Origin: Eutreptiella sp. 'Long Island Sound 2002'
Taxonomy: Eukaryota > Euglenozoa > Euglenophyceae > Eutreptiales > Eutreptiaceae
Assembly: GCA_964036045.1 (NCBI GenBank)
Contig: OZ038398.1
Coordinates: forward strand, 31,255,380 to 31,319,379
Direction of reading: 5' to 3'
DNA length: 64,000 bases
Positions within the stretch are counted from its first letter, which is position 1; every line of letters begins with the position of its first letter. Position numbers and translations under genes: made by a program. The notes under the pieces are model-generated. The model did no database searches and was not told the origin of the DNA. It worked only from the letters and a program-made list of their open reading frames with translations. Of this stretch, positions 23,862-32,929 are shown piece by piece.

Positions 23862-24630
23862 TACTGGTGACCTGGCACCAGTCTAAAAACCCTCAGGATG
23901 GTAGCTGTAGGACGGATTGCCTACACGCACTGCCACGCTCGACACCAATCGTGAATCGTCGTGATAGTCGTGCCACCATGTGACTCAGCTTTGCCATCGT
24001 GGCCCCCTCTCCGCTCAACTCCACCCGTATGGTGCACTCTCTCTCTCCCTCCTCATCCCGTGTCTCCAAGGGCTGAGTGCCGCACCTCAAGTGCGTCCCT
24101 CCCCCTTGCAAGCCGTTTCCTGCTCACAGTGGGCACGTCGTTCTAAGTTCGGCTCTGGCAAGACGTCGACCTCGCCGTGGCAATCTTCCAGGCCGCTACG
24201 CGGGGAGCCGCGACGGGGACTGCATTCGACGTATCCGCCGCTCAAGCGTGACGCCTTGTGCAGGGGTATCAACAGTCGTCCGATTCGTCGTCCCAACGTG
24301 GGGCCCCTCACTCCCGTGCGCCACTAGGGTTGCAGCACCACGCGCCAGCGCGGTGCTCCCCTCGCACCCCCGCCCTGTGTGTCCTGGGACTCCCGCTCAC
24401 CGACCCGGTCCGCCAGGCGGCCCCATGTTACTCCGCGCCATCGCGCCATGCTCTTTGTTTTGTCACACTATGGCCACGCTCGTGGTACCCCTTGTTTCTC
24501 TCCTGCGCGCCCCATCCGATTGGGGCTGCCTATGATGTCAGTGCACCTCCGTTTGCCGACACCTCGATCTGCTCCCCCCCCCAACATATTGCGGCCACAG
24601 GCCACCCGCTCTTTTCTCGCCACAGCTACC
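23862..24630 (+). promoter_or_regulatory. LINE 5' UTR with terminal hairpins
   Basis: The first bases form CTGGTG/CACCAG (23864-23869 with 23876-23881, 6-nt loop). A second 6-bp hairpin, TGTAGG/CCTACA, lies at 23906-23925. LINEs normally carry an internal promoter in this region, but I see no recognisable TATA or Pol III boxes. Short GTG- or ATG-led frames exist, yet none has coding character before ORF1. Confidence 0.6.
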
Positions 24631-25941
24631 ATGTCAGACCGCTCAACACCGTCCCAGGACACCCCCTCTCCCGCCCCCGACACCGGTCGAGGCGGCGCCA
24701 TTCGTCGGGGGCCGTTCCCCATGTTTCTGATGGACATCGCCCAGTCCGACGATGCTGACCGTCTGCTGCGAGAGCTGGACATGCTGAAGGATGACGCACT
24801 GGAAGCGGCAGATACGGCTATCCAGGCCACCGACCCCGCCCTGGCTGACTTGTGTGATGCCCTGCGATGGACGGCTGCCAACGGCGACATCCAGGCTATT
24901 ACAGCGGTGACGGGGGTGTGGACGCCGCGGGGGCTCCTGCTCACAGCCACCGTAACGGTCGCCGCAGGCCCGTCTGACACGAAGGTCATCGAACACGTCC
25001 CCCTGTCGCTGGTACAAGGAGGCCCACTGCTGGAGTATGTCTCCAAGGACCCTGAGGCCCTCACAGCGGCTCTCGTCACGCGGTGGAGCCCAAGCCATGC
25101 CCCAATCTCGGCGTCACGCCTCCGCAGCCAAGTCTTCAAGGGCCTGTACACAGCCCGCGAACAGCCACCGCCCGTCGACACTGCCGGCCCTCCGGACATC
25201 CAAAGCCAGAAGGTCTCCCACAAGATCCACAAGCCCATCAGCCAGTTCCTTGCCCCCCACCTCAGACCGTCATGGGACCGCCTCCGCACCCGAGAGGTAG
25301 TTGCGGCCTTTTGGGCGCTACCCAACGACGTGCATGCGGTCCTGCAGGCAGCCCATATCCCGACGGCAGACCTCGTCCCGCTGAAGTTCGGACTCCTGGC
25401 GTGGGCCTCCTCCGTCTGCCTCACAGGACAGTACACGCCAGCCCCGGTTCCCACACCCCCCGCCCTCGCCAACAAGGGCATGTGGACCCCCGAGCAGCTG
25501 CGGCCGCTGCTCGAATGCTCGGTCTTGCCGATCCGCAGCGTGGAGCTGCTGCATCAGATCGGGCAGGCTGGCGAGCACTCCTGGGCCACAGCCCCCACTT
25601 TCGCCCTGCTGCAGGCCGGCATCGCCGACACCGCCAACCCGCCCCCGCTCACGCCGCCCAGCCACGCACCTTACCTCACCAAAGGACAAGCAGCGCCCAG
25701 CCCCGCCGGCACTCTGTTCGCCACGGCGGCGTTCACCCCAGCGTCAGCCCTGTACAAGGCCCAGGGCAAGCCCACCCCCTCAGGGTCCGAACCATCGCCT
25801 TCATCACTGTTGCCCGAACAGACAAGGCTTTCTTTCAATCTCCCAGAGCCTGCCTCCCAGGTACCACCGGCTGCCGCAGACCCCACGCCTCCGGAGTCAC
25901 CGGCCCCGGCCGTCGGGTCGCCCCCCCCCAGTCCCTCCTAG
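24631..25941 (+). CDS. LINE ORF1, N-terminal part (ends at in-frame TAG)
   Basis: Start chosen at the ATG in ACCATGT (24631), which begins MSDRSTPSQDTP; the frame is open further upstream, but only through GTG-led sequence that looks like UTR. It gives 436 residues before TAG at 25939-25941. An acidic helical stretch near residues 35-70 (SDDADRLLRELDMLKDD) is followed by a globular-looking region to about 330 and a Pro/Ser/Ala-rich end. No named domain is recognised and no zinc knuckle is seen. The next 560 codons continue in exactly the same frame, so this is probably the first half of a single ORF1 protein of about 997 residues. The protein would be expected to bind LINE RNA. Confidence 0.75.
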   Translation: MSDRSTPSQDTPSPAPDTGRGGAIRRGPFPMFLMDIAQSDDADRLLRELDMLKDDALEAADTAIQATDPALADLCDALRWTAANGDIQAITAVTGVWTPRGLLLTATVTVAAGPSDTKVIEHVPLSLVQGGPLLEYVSKDPEALTAALVTRWSPSHAPISASRLRSQVFKGLYTAREQPPPVDTAGPPDIQSQKVSHKIHKPISQFLAPHLRPSWDRLRTREVVAAFWALPNDVHAVLQAAHIPTADLVPLKFGLLAWASSVCLTGQYTPAPVPTPPALANKGMWTPEQLRPLLECSVLPIRSVELLHQIGQAGEHSWATAPTFALLQAGIADTANPPPLTPPSHAPYLTKGQAAPSPAGTLFATAAFTPASALYKAQGKPTPSGSEPSPSSLLPEQTRLSFNLPEPASQVPPAAADPTPPESPAPAVGSPPPSPS

Positions 25942-27624
25942 GTGGGGGAGACTTTCGTCCCGGACCTGGATGTCACAGCCTACTCCACCGACTACGCTCA
26001 ATTGCATGACGAGTATGAGGCCCAACGACGGGAGCTGGCCGTGGCACGGGACGACCTGGAGTCCCTCACACGGGATCTGGACACAGTGCGCACCGAACGG
26101 GATAATGCCCAGCAGCAGGCCCAGCGTTGCGCCGCGGCACAGCGGCAGACCGAAGCCGTTAGGCTCAACAACTTCATCAGGTCGGTACCCCCCCTCCTGT
26201 CCATCGCCACCAGACTCCACGGCCTCCAGTCCACGCCGCCGGCGTTCGCCAACGCCGTGCGCAGTACCGTTCCGGCTTCATTCGAGCTGCCTCCCCCCGG
26301 CTCTCAGCATTTCCTGGTCCTCGTGCCGGTCATCCTCGCCGCAGCAGTTCTCACCTCGCCCCAGGCACCCAACCTCGAGGAATTGGCCGACGTCCTCCGT
26401 AGGGCTATGGCCGCGCCAGGCGCCGTGCCGGTCCCGGAGACCCCTGCGCGTGCACCCGAACTGTCGTTCGCTGTCCCGGACCCGATCCCTAAGCCGGGGG
26501 CGGTCTCTGCCTTTCGGGCACCGGGCGCGACCGCCCAGCCGCCGCCGTCTCTGCCGTCGCCTGCTGATGCCGCCCTGACCGACCTGCTGGAGTGGATCCC
26601 GGAGATCCCCAAGGGCTGTGAGGACGAGGTTGCGCACGCGCTCCACCTCCAGCTCTTCCGCCAGTACGGCGCGAAAGTCAACACCCTCCCGCAGTCGCCG
26701 ATCCGGGAACAGTGGGCCTGGGTCCACAGCCACGCGCCCAGCCTGCCCGGCATCGCGGAAGTCGTGCGCTCCTTCCTCTCCAACCCCCCTGCAGTCCAGC
26801 GGGTTTCCGCCAGCCTAGCCACCTCCCCATCAGAAGCTGCAGCCGCCAACCAGGCACAGGGCGCAGCGAAAAAGAAGGGGTATACACCCCAAAAAATCGA
26901 TCCGCAAGTTTTCTCGAAAGCCCTGTGGGTCGGCTGGCAAGAAGTCGACGATCCGCCGTCCGGTGAAGTTGATGCAGGACTCCTCGGTGGTATCCTTCGG
27001 GATAAATTTGGTGCAGGCCTTTCCTCCATTACTGAAGAACAATTGAACCATACGTCCAAGTTCACAATCGTCGGAATCCGACCAGCAGAGTACGAGCGCG
27101 GCATGCGACTGACGAGGCAGCACACGGCTCGTGGCTGGCGAGTGACGTGGGCCGAATCGAAGAAACAACCGTTCACGCCCTGGGTGCCTGACCCTGACCG
27201 AGACCATCCGCCCCGGAAGACTCATCGGGGAAGCCGCGGGAAGCAGCGCCGTCCACGGGACCCTGACGATCAGGTGGACCTTACGGCAACGTCGGGATCG
27301 GACGGAGAACCAGACTCCAAATATCAGCGCAGGTACAGCCCCCGCCGCTCGGACCGGTCCCCGTTCCGTCGCCGCAGCCCAGGCCATCGCCGCGACAGCC
27401 CGCCGCCGAGGCGTCGTAGCGCGTACCGCGATGAGCCCCAAGCGCTTTCCGGCCGCCACGACCACCATGCAGCAGCCCCCCTCCTGCCCTACCCGTACTC
27501 GGGGGACCCCCACGACCCCCGAGTGGCCATGGCCCACAACCCCTACGCTCCCCCGCCCTGGAGCCCCCCAGCCGACCCCCACCGCTACCAGCCGTACTTC
27601 GGTCGGCATCCGCGAGACCGGTAA
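25942..27624 (+). CDS. LINE ORF1, C-terminal part (coiled coil, SR-like tail)
   Basis: It follows the TAG without a gap and in the same frame, opening with GTG rather than ATG. It is therefore read as the continuation of ORF1 by readthrough, or as the downstream half of a nonsense-mutated ORF1. Residues about 15-75 form a clear coiled coil with heptads of Leu/Val and charged residues (DDLESLTRDLDTVRTERD). A Pro-rich middle follows. A segment near 300-400 (FSKALWVGWQEVDDPPSG) looks folded. The last 150 residues are basic with SR/RS dipeptides (SPRRSDRSPFRRRSPGHRRD) and a Pro/Tyr/His-rich end. Coiled coil plus basic tail fits a trimeric or multimeric RNA-binding ORF1p. It ends with TAA at 27622-27624 and overlaps the ORF2 frame. 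Confidence 0.75.
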   Translation: MGETFVPDLDVTAYSTDYAQLHDEYEAQRRELAVARDDLESLTRDLDTVRTERDNAQQQAQRCAAAQRQTEAVRLNNFIRSVPPLLSIATRLHGLQSTPPAFANAVRSTVPASFELPPPGSQHFLVLVPVILAAAVLTSPQAPNLEELADVLRRAMAAPGAVPVPETPARAPELSFAVPDPIPKPGAVSAFRAPGATAQPPPSLPSPADAALTDLLEWIPEIPKGCEDEVAHALHLQLFRQYGAKVNTLPQSPIREQWAWVHSHAPSLPGIAEVVRSFLSNPPAVQRVSASLATSPSEAAAANQAQGAAKKKGYTPQKIDPQVFSKALWVGWQEVDDPPSGEVDAGLLGGILRDKFGAGLSSITEEQLNHTSKFTIVGIRPAEYERGMRLTRQHTARGWRVTWAESKKQPFTPWVPDPDRDHPPRKTHRGSRGKQRRPRDPDDQVDLTATSGSDGEPDSKYQRRYSPRRSDRSPFRRRSPGHRRDSPPPRRRSAYRDEPQALSGRHDHHAAAPLLPYPYSGDPHDPRVAMAHNPYAPPPWSPPADPHRYQPYFGRHPRDR

Positions 27625-30600
27625 CCCGGGACATGGCAGGGCGCAACGAGGACATCCCTGCCGCCGTGTCTCAGCTCCGCCACTCCCACCTCGACGGCGT
27701 CCCCCATGTCCGGGACCTGCACCTGGGCGCATACACTCCCAGCCCCCCCCCCCCAGAGAATGGGGCCTGGTACCGGTGCCGGCCCCGGGCACTGCCCAGT
27801 TCATCACGCCCCCCTACGCCCTCGAAATGTGCCTGCACCTGCCGGTGGGTGTGCACTACTACCGGGCGTGCAGCGGGGCGGACCCCTGGCCCCGTAACGT
27901 TCTGTCGTTAGTGGGCGCCGTGCACTGTGTGCAGGTGACGGGCTCCCATCAGTTGCAGCTCTGCCGCAAGGGCCTGCCACCCACCTCCTTCATCTTGCCC
28001 GAGCATCACCACGTGGTCCTCCCACAATCCCTACACAGCCGTGTCTCCATCACAGCCACAGGCCTCACCCGGGCCAGTGTCTTGGCGATGGCGGCCACGT
28101 ACCGCCACCGGCACCTCCGCAAGTGGGTGCGAGGCCTGCCTTGCGCCCTCCCCGCAGCCGTGGACCGCAAGCTAACCCAGCACTCCACCGCCGCCGGCTC
28201 CTGCCCTGGTCCCCCCCCCACCGGCCACGTGTCGCCCCGCCCAGACGTGATGACCCTCAACGTGCAGATGTCCCTGCGACCCAAGCTCCGCGCCCTGGAC
28301 GTCCTGGTGCGCGAGTGCCAGTACCCGCTAGCCCTGCATGTTCAAGAAGCGGGGCCCCTGATCATCCAACGGGTGCACCCCCTGTACCACACCATCCAGG
28401 CACCAGCAAGAGTGGCTGGGGGATGTGCCACTCTCCTCTACAGGACCCCGGACCTGGTCGTGACCAGCCACAACGCCCACCCGTCGGGAAGAGCCCTCGT
28501 CACACACTTCACCATGGCTGGCGTGACCCACTGCCACGCCAACGTGTATCTCCCCGCCGACGGGAACCTCGACACCCTCCAAGAAATCCTGGATTGGGTG
28601 TACCCGTACCTCCTCCTCACCCCGGCTAGAGTGGTTGTCCCGACAGGGGACCTGAACGCCAACTGCCGCTGGGTCTCGCACCTCCCTGTCTCCCCTGCCT
28701 CCCTCTGTGACCTCGTCCTCCCCACGCTCACGCGCCTTGGGATGCGCCGTCTACGCCCCCTTGCGGAGGCCCCCACGTGGGTGAGCCCGCAAGGTTTCGC
28801 CGGTGCCCTGGACCACATCTTCCTCCGCACCCCTTCGGAAGCAGCCCACACCACGGAGGTGCGCTCCGATTCCAGTTTCCCATCTGACCACCTACCCGTG
28901 ACTGCCACCCTCCATGACCTCCCGCCAGCGCCCCAATTGGTATGCCCTTCGAAAAAGGGCCGCTTCCCCATCCCGCGGGAGCCCCTCGCCAGCCAGCTCC
29001 GCACCCTCAACGACACCTTTCGGGCCGAACTCGCTACGCCGCCCCCAGGCGCGCCCGAAGCGCAGCCACGCTATACCGAGGTGACCTCAGCGCTGTACGC
29101 CGCGGCTACGGCTGCCTACGGGCCCCCCGTCCCCAGCCAGCCGGTACCGTCGACGGTACGTGTCCACGTCACCAACCTTCAACGCTACACGCTCGCCTAC
29201 CCGGATTGGGCGTCCCAATCGTCACACCTCGTGGAGGTCGCCCGCCTCAAAGAACGCATCCGAGCGGCCTGGGACGTTCTCCTTCTGGAGAAGGATGTAG
29301 GGCTGGCGCCCCTACCCGCTGCCCCTGGCCAACCCACCAAAGTGGACTACCGCCGCACGTTAGGGGCGCGCTACGTACCCCCAGCGGATCCGGTCTACGT
29401 GGTGGGCGTCCCAGTACCTCTTCATCAACAAGCCGCCGTTGCGTTGGACCAGCTGCGCCAAAGGCACCTTGCCCCTCTTGAGGCGCTCTCACTCGCGCGC
29501 GTCCGGACCATCACGGGATGGGAGGGAAGGCCGCTCGGCCCACCACCCAACGCCACCACCGCAAACCTGCGACCCATCATCCGCCGGGCGGCAGCCACTG
29601 TGCCGTACCACGATTTACTGGAGTACCGGCTGTTCGGACAATTGGAGGACGCCCAGTTTGCGACGATCGTGGGCCTGATCAAGAGTATTCTCCGTGGGGT
29701 GCCCGTGCCCCAGGCACACTCTGCAGACTTCATCAACCTTCCGAAAAAGACGCCGCACGGCCCCATTGCAAACGGCAGGCCGCTGACCAATCTGGCCACG
29801 ATATGGAAACTCACGGCTGCCCTCATCAAAGACCACTACCAGCCCCGCCTGGTTCAAAGCGGCATCCTGCCGCCCTACCAGTTCGGGATGTCCCCGCACT
29901 GCTCCTCCGTGGAGCTACTCCGCGTCCTACACGATGTATGGTGGGACCGCTGGCGCAGACGCCTCGAAGCGTGGGTCCTGTCGGACGATGTCCGCCACGC
30001 GTATGGCTCCATCAACCACACCACCGAGTACGCCGTCCTCACCGCCGCAGGGATCTCCCCAGCCGACGCCGCGACCCTTCAGCACCATGACCGCGCCCTT
30101 GAGGTGCACATGGGGGGGGCTGACGGACGCTCTCCGTCCTCCACCCGGTTGGGGGCCGGCACGGGGCAAGGGTGCCCCGTGTCCGGCATGAAGTACTGCA
30201 TATATGGCGAAGTTCGGGGGCACGAGGCCTGCCGTTCCGTCCCCCCCACCGACACCCCCGCGGGCCCGCTGAACCGGGTTCTCCTGATGGATGATACCCG
30301 GTGGCTGCCCGGCGACCGTTGCCACTTGCCCGCCCTCGCCAGTGGCATTGAGAGGGCGGGCCGCCTCACCAACCTCCACTCTGACCCAACAAAAACGGTC
30401 TTGGTCGGCACCGACATGCGCGATGGTCAGGTCTATTTCCTCAACGACACGGTATACCTCAATGGTCACCCCGTGCGATGTGCCACGAGCCAGGACTACG
30501 TCCGCGTCCTTGGCCGCCATGCCCTCCCCCACCTCTTCCATCCCGTCGATTCCAGGCGCCTGTTCTTGGGCACCCGCGCTGCGTGCCGGGCGCTCCGCGC

Positions 30601-32929
30601 CCCACGACTCCCCGCCCACTACCCCCTCGCCATGTATACCGCCAAGTGTCATGGGACGGTCAACTGGTTTACCAGTGTCCGCCCCCCCTCATACGGGGCG
30701 CTGCGCGTGCTGGACGCCATGACCGCCTCGGCCATGCGCGCCACCGCTGGGTGGACCCTCTCCGCCTCTGCTCACTTCCTCCGTGAAGTCCCCGAAGGGG
30801 GAGTCGGTATACCCCCGGCACCGGTCGTTGGGTTTACTAACTTCTTCGGCGTCTACATCCGGCACCTGAACCACCCCAACTCCCTGGTCTGCCGGTCCAC
30901 GCGCCACGGGCTCCTGACTGCCCTCTGGCGGTTCCATCCTTCCCAGCCCTGCCTCACCCCGGAGCTCGGGCTCCGGTGCACCGCGCACCCCACGGACCAC
31001 GATCTATTTGTCGCCCTGTGCCACCGGTGCGACATCGCCATCCACTTACCCCCTGACAGCCATCTGCCACACCACACCCCCCATGTGCTGGCCCTGTCGT
31101 CGCCCGGACTCGAGGTCCAGGACACCCACGCGTGGATGCTTGCAGGCCATCGCAGTACAGAGGACGCGCGACGCAAGGGGTGGCCCCGGGCCTCGCCCCG
31201 CCCCACTCCGCCGGTCGGCACCGTCCCCCCGGTTAGACGCTGCCAAGCGATGAATGCGACCGTCCCCACGTTCTCCTGGCTCCCTGAGAACTATGGGATC
31301 CTCCACGACGCGTTGTGGTGCCCGAAGACCCGGCGCTGCGGCGGGGCAGTGGCGGTGTTCTGCCCCGTCACCCTCCGGTACCAGGTGTACCCCGTCCCCA
31401 TCCCCTTGAGGCTGGACAACGCCTACACGGCGGAGCTGTACACGGCATGGGTGGCCCTCACCGCCAAGGGGCCCTCAGCCGACCCTGCCATCGGCTTCCG
31501 ATCCGGTGCGTGGCACTTTGCGGACTGCAAAGGGTACATCACGGCGCAGGAAGGGCGCCGCGAGCCGGAAGACTCGCTACAAGGAGATCTCATAAGATCG
31601 TGTCGCGACATGGCCCACGGTCACGCCCCTCCCCGTCACCTCTATTCCCATATCGCCGGCACCTGGCTCGATACCCTGCTGGACCAGGTGGACGAAGCGG
31701 CAGGGCAAGCTGCGGACACTTGCCCGGACGCCGTGGGATGGCTCGGCCCCCTACAGCAACCCCGCGTCTGCTTCTCCCACGCGGGCCTCCAGGTCCACGA
31801 CGCCGTGCCCCACGCGCGCCGCGCCTTGCTCGCCTCCCACCACGCCTATTCTGCGTCCCCCCCGCCACAGCGCCGCCCCAACCTCAACGAGTACGCCAAC
31901 ATCGTCAGCCACGGCCTCATCACATGGGGGGACCACCTCACGGTCACCGGCATCCGCCTCTCCCTGTTCCCCCCAAGAGATACGTCCTGCCCCCTCTGCA
32001 CCATGCCCGCCTCCGGGGACCACATCCTCTCGTGCCCGCTAGACCCGCTCATCCGCGCCCACTACCATCGGTGGCTTGCGGCCCGACTCTGTCAGAGGTT
32101 CCATGCCTGGCGCCACTGTACGCCCACTGCTTGGGGCACCCTCGTCCTTTGGGGGGACGAGCCGTTCATACTGGCTGTGGATGGCTCCCCGGCCCACCAC
32201 ACCATCGCAACCTACACTGTTGGTCGTCTCGGAGCCATCTCCACGCCACACAGGGATGCCCTGCTGCACAGAGGTCTGCGTCCTGCGCGTCTCTGTCGCC
32301 TACTCTGCGACGTCGTTCTCACTACCGTCCTCCTACATAAGCGGCACGCGGTGCCCGTTCTACCTCTTGCCGACCACCTCTCTCCCCTACCGCGGGCCCC
32401 CGTGAACCAGTCCCTCGCCAACAACCCACCGCCAGAGTGGTATCACGTTGCCAACTGGGCCCCAACGCCCGGCTCGGGCAGGTGGCCGGCCTGGGACGTC
32501 CTCCTAGGACTCTGGCTATCAGGGGACCTCCTCCTGGCCCCTAAGGTGAAGTCCGCCATCTCCACCCGGAACAAGCGCAGTCCGTACCGCGTCCTGTATG
32601 TGTACATCGAGAAGAACCAGATGTCGCCGGCCGTGCGGCAGGAGATTGAGCTGAAAGCCCATGACGTGATCATCTTGGACAGTCTTGGACGGCACGGGCT
32701 TGCCCCCCATCTCCCGGATCGACGCCGCCTCTGGGCCATCCATTACGGTGGCAATGGACGGAGCCTGGAGGCCGGCCTCTGTGGAGATGTGATCCCCTCG
32801 TGGTGTGCCGCACTACATTACGCGTTCTCGGCCATCCTCACTGCGGCTTCCCAAGGACCCCGCACGGTCTTCAAGGACATGCAGGTGGCCCTGGGACGGC
32901 CCGCCCCGTGGCCTTGTCCCCGCCCGTGA
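27431..32929 (+). CDS. LINE ORF2: APE endonuclease, reverse transcriptase, RNase H-like
   Basis: The enzyme would nick target DNA and copy the LINE RNA into it. The open frame starts at ATG 27431 (1,832 aa). The first 130 residues are low-complexity and overlap ORF1 in the +1 frame, so ATG 27827 (residue 133) is a plausible true start. Endonuclease, about 270-495: TLNVQ, catalytic E306 in HVQEAG, GDLN with D407, LDHIF, SDH with H487. RT, about 760-1010: motif A D853 in DDVRHAYGSI, GTGQGCPVS, and motif C LMDD (D954, D955) where F/YxDD is usual. RNase H-like, about 1295-1440: E1335 in AELYTAW and D1365 in FADCKGY; its first acidic motif is degenerate. CCHC finger: C1520, C1523, H1531, C1535. 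About 300 further residues are unassigned. It ends with TGA. Confidence 0.92.
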   Translation: MSPKRFPAATTTMQQPPSCPTRTRGTPTTPEWPWPTTPTLPRPGAPQPTPTATSRTSVGIRETGNPGHGRAQRGHPCRRVSAPPLPPRRRPPCPGPAPGRIHSQPPPPREWGLVPVPAPGTAQFITPPYALEMCLHLPVGVHYYRACSGADPWPRNVLSLVGAVHCVQVTGSHQLQLCRKGLPPTSFILPEHHHVVLPQSLHSRVSITATGLTRASVLAMAATYRHRHLRKWVRGLPCALPAAVDRKLTQHSTAAGSCPGPPPTGHVSPRPDVMTLNVQMSLRPKLRALDVLVRECQYPLALHVQEAGPLIIQRVHPLYHTIQAPARVAGGCATLLYRTPDLVVTSHNAHPSGRALVTHFTMAGVTHCHANVYLPADGNLDTLQEILDWVYPYLLLTPARVVVPTGDLNANCRWVSHLPVSPASLCDLVLPTLTRLGMRRLRPLAEAPTWVSPQGFAGALDHIFLRTPSEAAHTTEVRSDSSFPSDHLPVTATLHDLPPAPQLVCPSKKGRFPIPREPLASQLRTLNDTFRAELATPPPGAPEAQPRYTEVTSALYAAATAAYGPPVPSQPVPSTVRVHVTNLQRYTLAYPDWASQSSHLVEVARLKERIRAAWDVLLLEKDVGLAPLPAAPGQPTKVDYRRTLGARYVPPADPVYVVGVPVPLHQQAAVALDQLRQRHLAPLEALSLARVRTITGWEGRPLGPPPNATTANLRPIIRRAAATVPYHDLLEYRLFGQLEDAQFATIVGLIKSILRGVPVPQAHSADFINLPKKTPHGPIANGRPLTNLATIWKLTAALIKDHYQPRLVQSGILPPYQFGMSPHCSSVELLRVLHDVWWDRWRRRLEAWVLSDDVRHAYGSINHTTEYAVLTAAGISPADAATLQHHDRALEVHMGGADGRSPSSTRLGAGTGQGCPVSGMKYCIYGEVRGHEACRSVPPTDTPAGPLNRVLLMDDTRWLPGDRCHLPALASGIERAGRLTNLHSDPTKTVLVGTDMRDGQVYFLNDTVYLNGHPVRCATSQDYVRVLGRHALPHLFHPVDSRRLFLGTRAACRALRAPRLPAHYPLAMYTAKCHGTVNWFTSVRPPSYGALRVLDAMTASAMRATAGWTLSASAHFLREVPEGGVGIPPAPVVGFTNFFGVYIRHLNHPNSLVCRSTRHGLLTALWRFHPSQPCLTPELGLRCTAHPTDHDLFVALCHRCDIAIHLPPDSHLPHHTPHVLALSSPGLEVQDTHAWMLAGHRSTEDARRKGWPRASPRPTPPVGTVPPVRRCQAMNATVPTFSWLPENYGILHDALWCPKTRRCGGAVAVFCPVTLRYQVYPVPIPLRLDNAYTAELYTAWVALTAKGPSADPAIGFRSGAWHFADCKGYITAQEGRREPEDSLQGDLIRSCRDMAHGHAPPRHLYSHIAGTWLDTLLDQVDEAAGQAADTCPDAVGWLGPLQQPRVCFSHAGLQVHDAVPHARRALLASHHAYSASPPPQRRPNLNEYANIVSHGLITWGDHLTVTGIRLSLFPPRDTSCPLCTMPASGDHILSCPLDPLIRAHYHRWLAARLCQRFHAWRHCTPTAWGTLVLWGDEPFILAVDGSPAHHTIATYTVGRLGAISTPHRDALLHRGLRPARLCRLLCDVVLTTVLLHKRHAVPVLPLADHLSPLPRAPVNQSLANNPPPEWYHVANWAPTPGSGRWPAWDVLLGLWLSGDLLLAPKVKSAISTRNKRSPYRVLYVYIEKNQMSPAVRQEIELKAHDVIILDSLGRHGLAPHLPDRRRLWAIHYGGNGRSLEAGLCGDVIPSWCAALHYAFSAILTAASQGPRTVFKDMQVALGRPAPWPCPRP

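Noticed and set aside
24379-24630. Upstream extension of ORF1 from a GTG
   Set aside because: Eukaryotic starts at GTG are rare, the extension has UTR-like composition, and ATG 24631 has a better context (ACCATGT).
24468-25481. 337-codon minus-strand open frame opposite ORF1
   Set aside because: It is a shadow of GC-rich ORF1, with a Ser/Arg/Gly-rich composition typical of antisense reading.
32036-32929. Restriction-like endonuclease at the ORF2 C-terminus
   Set aside because: A CCHC finger is present, but I see no PD-(D/E)XK-like motif after it, and an APE-type endonuclease is already present at the N-terminus.
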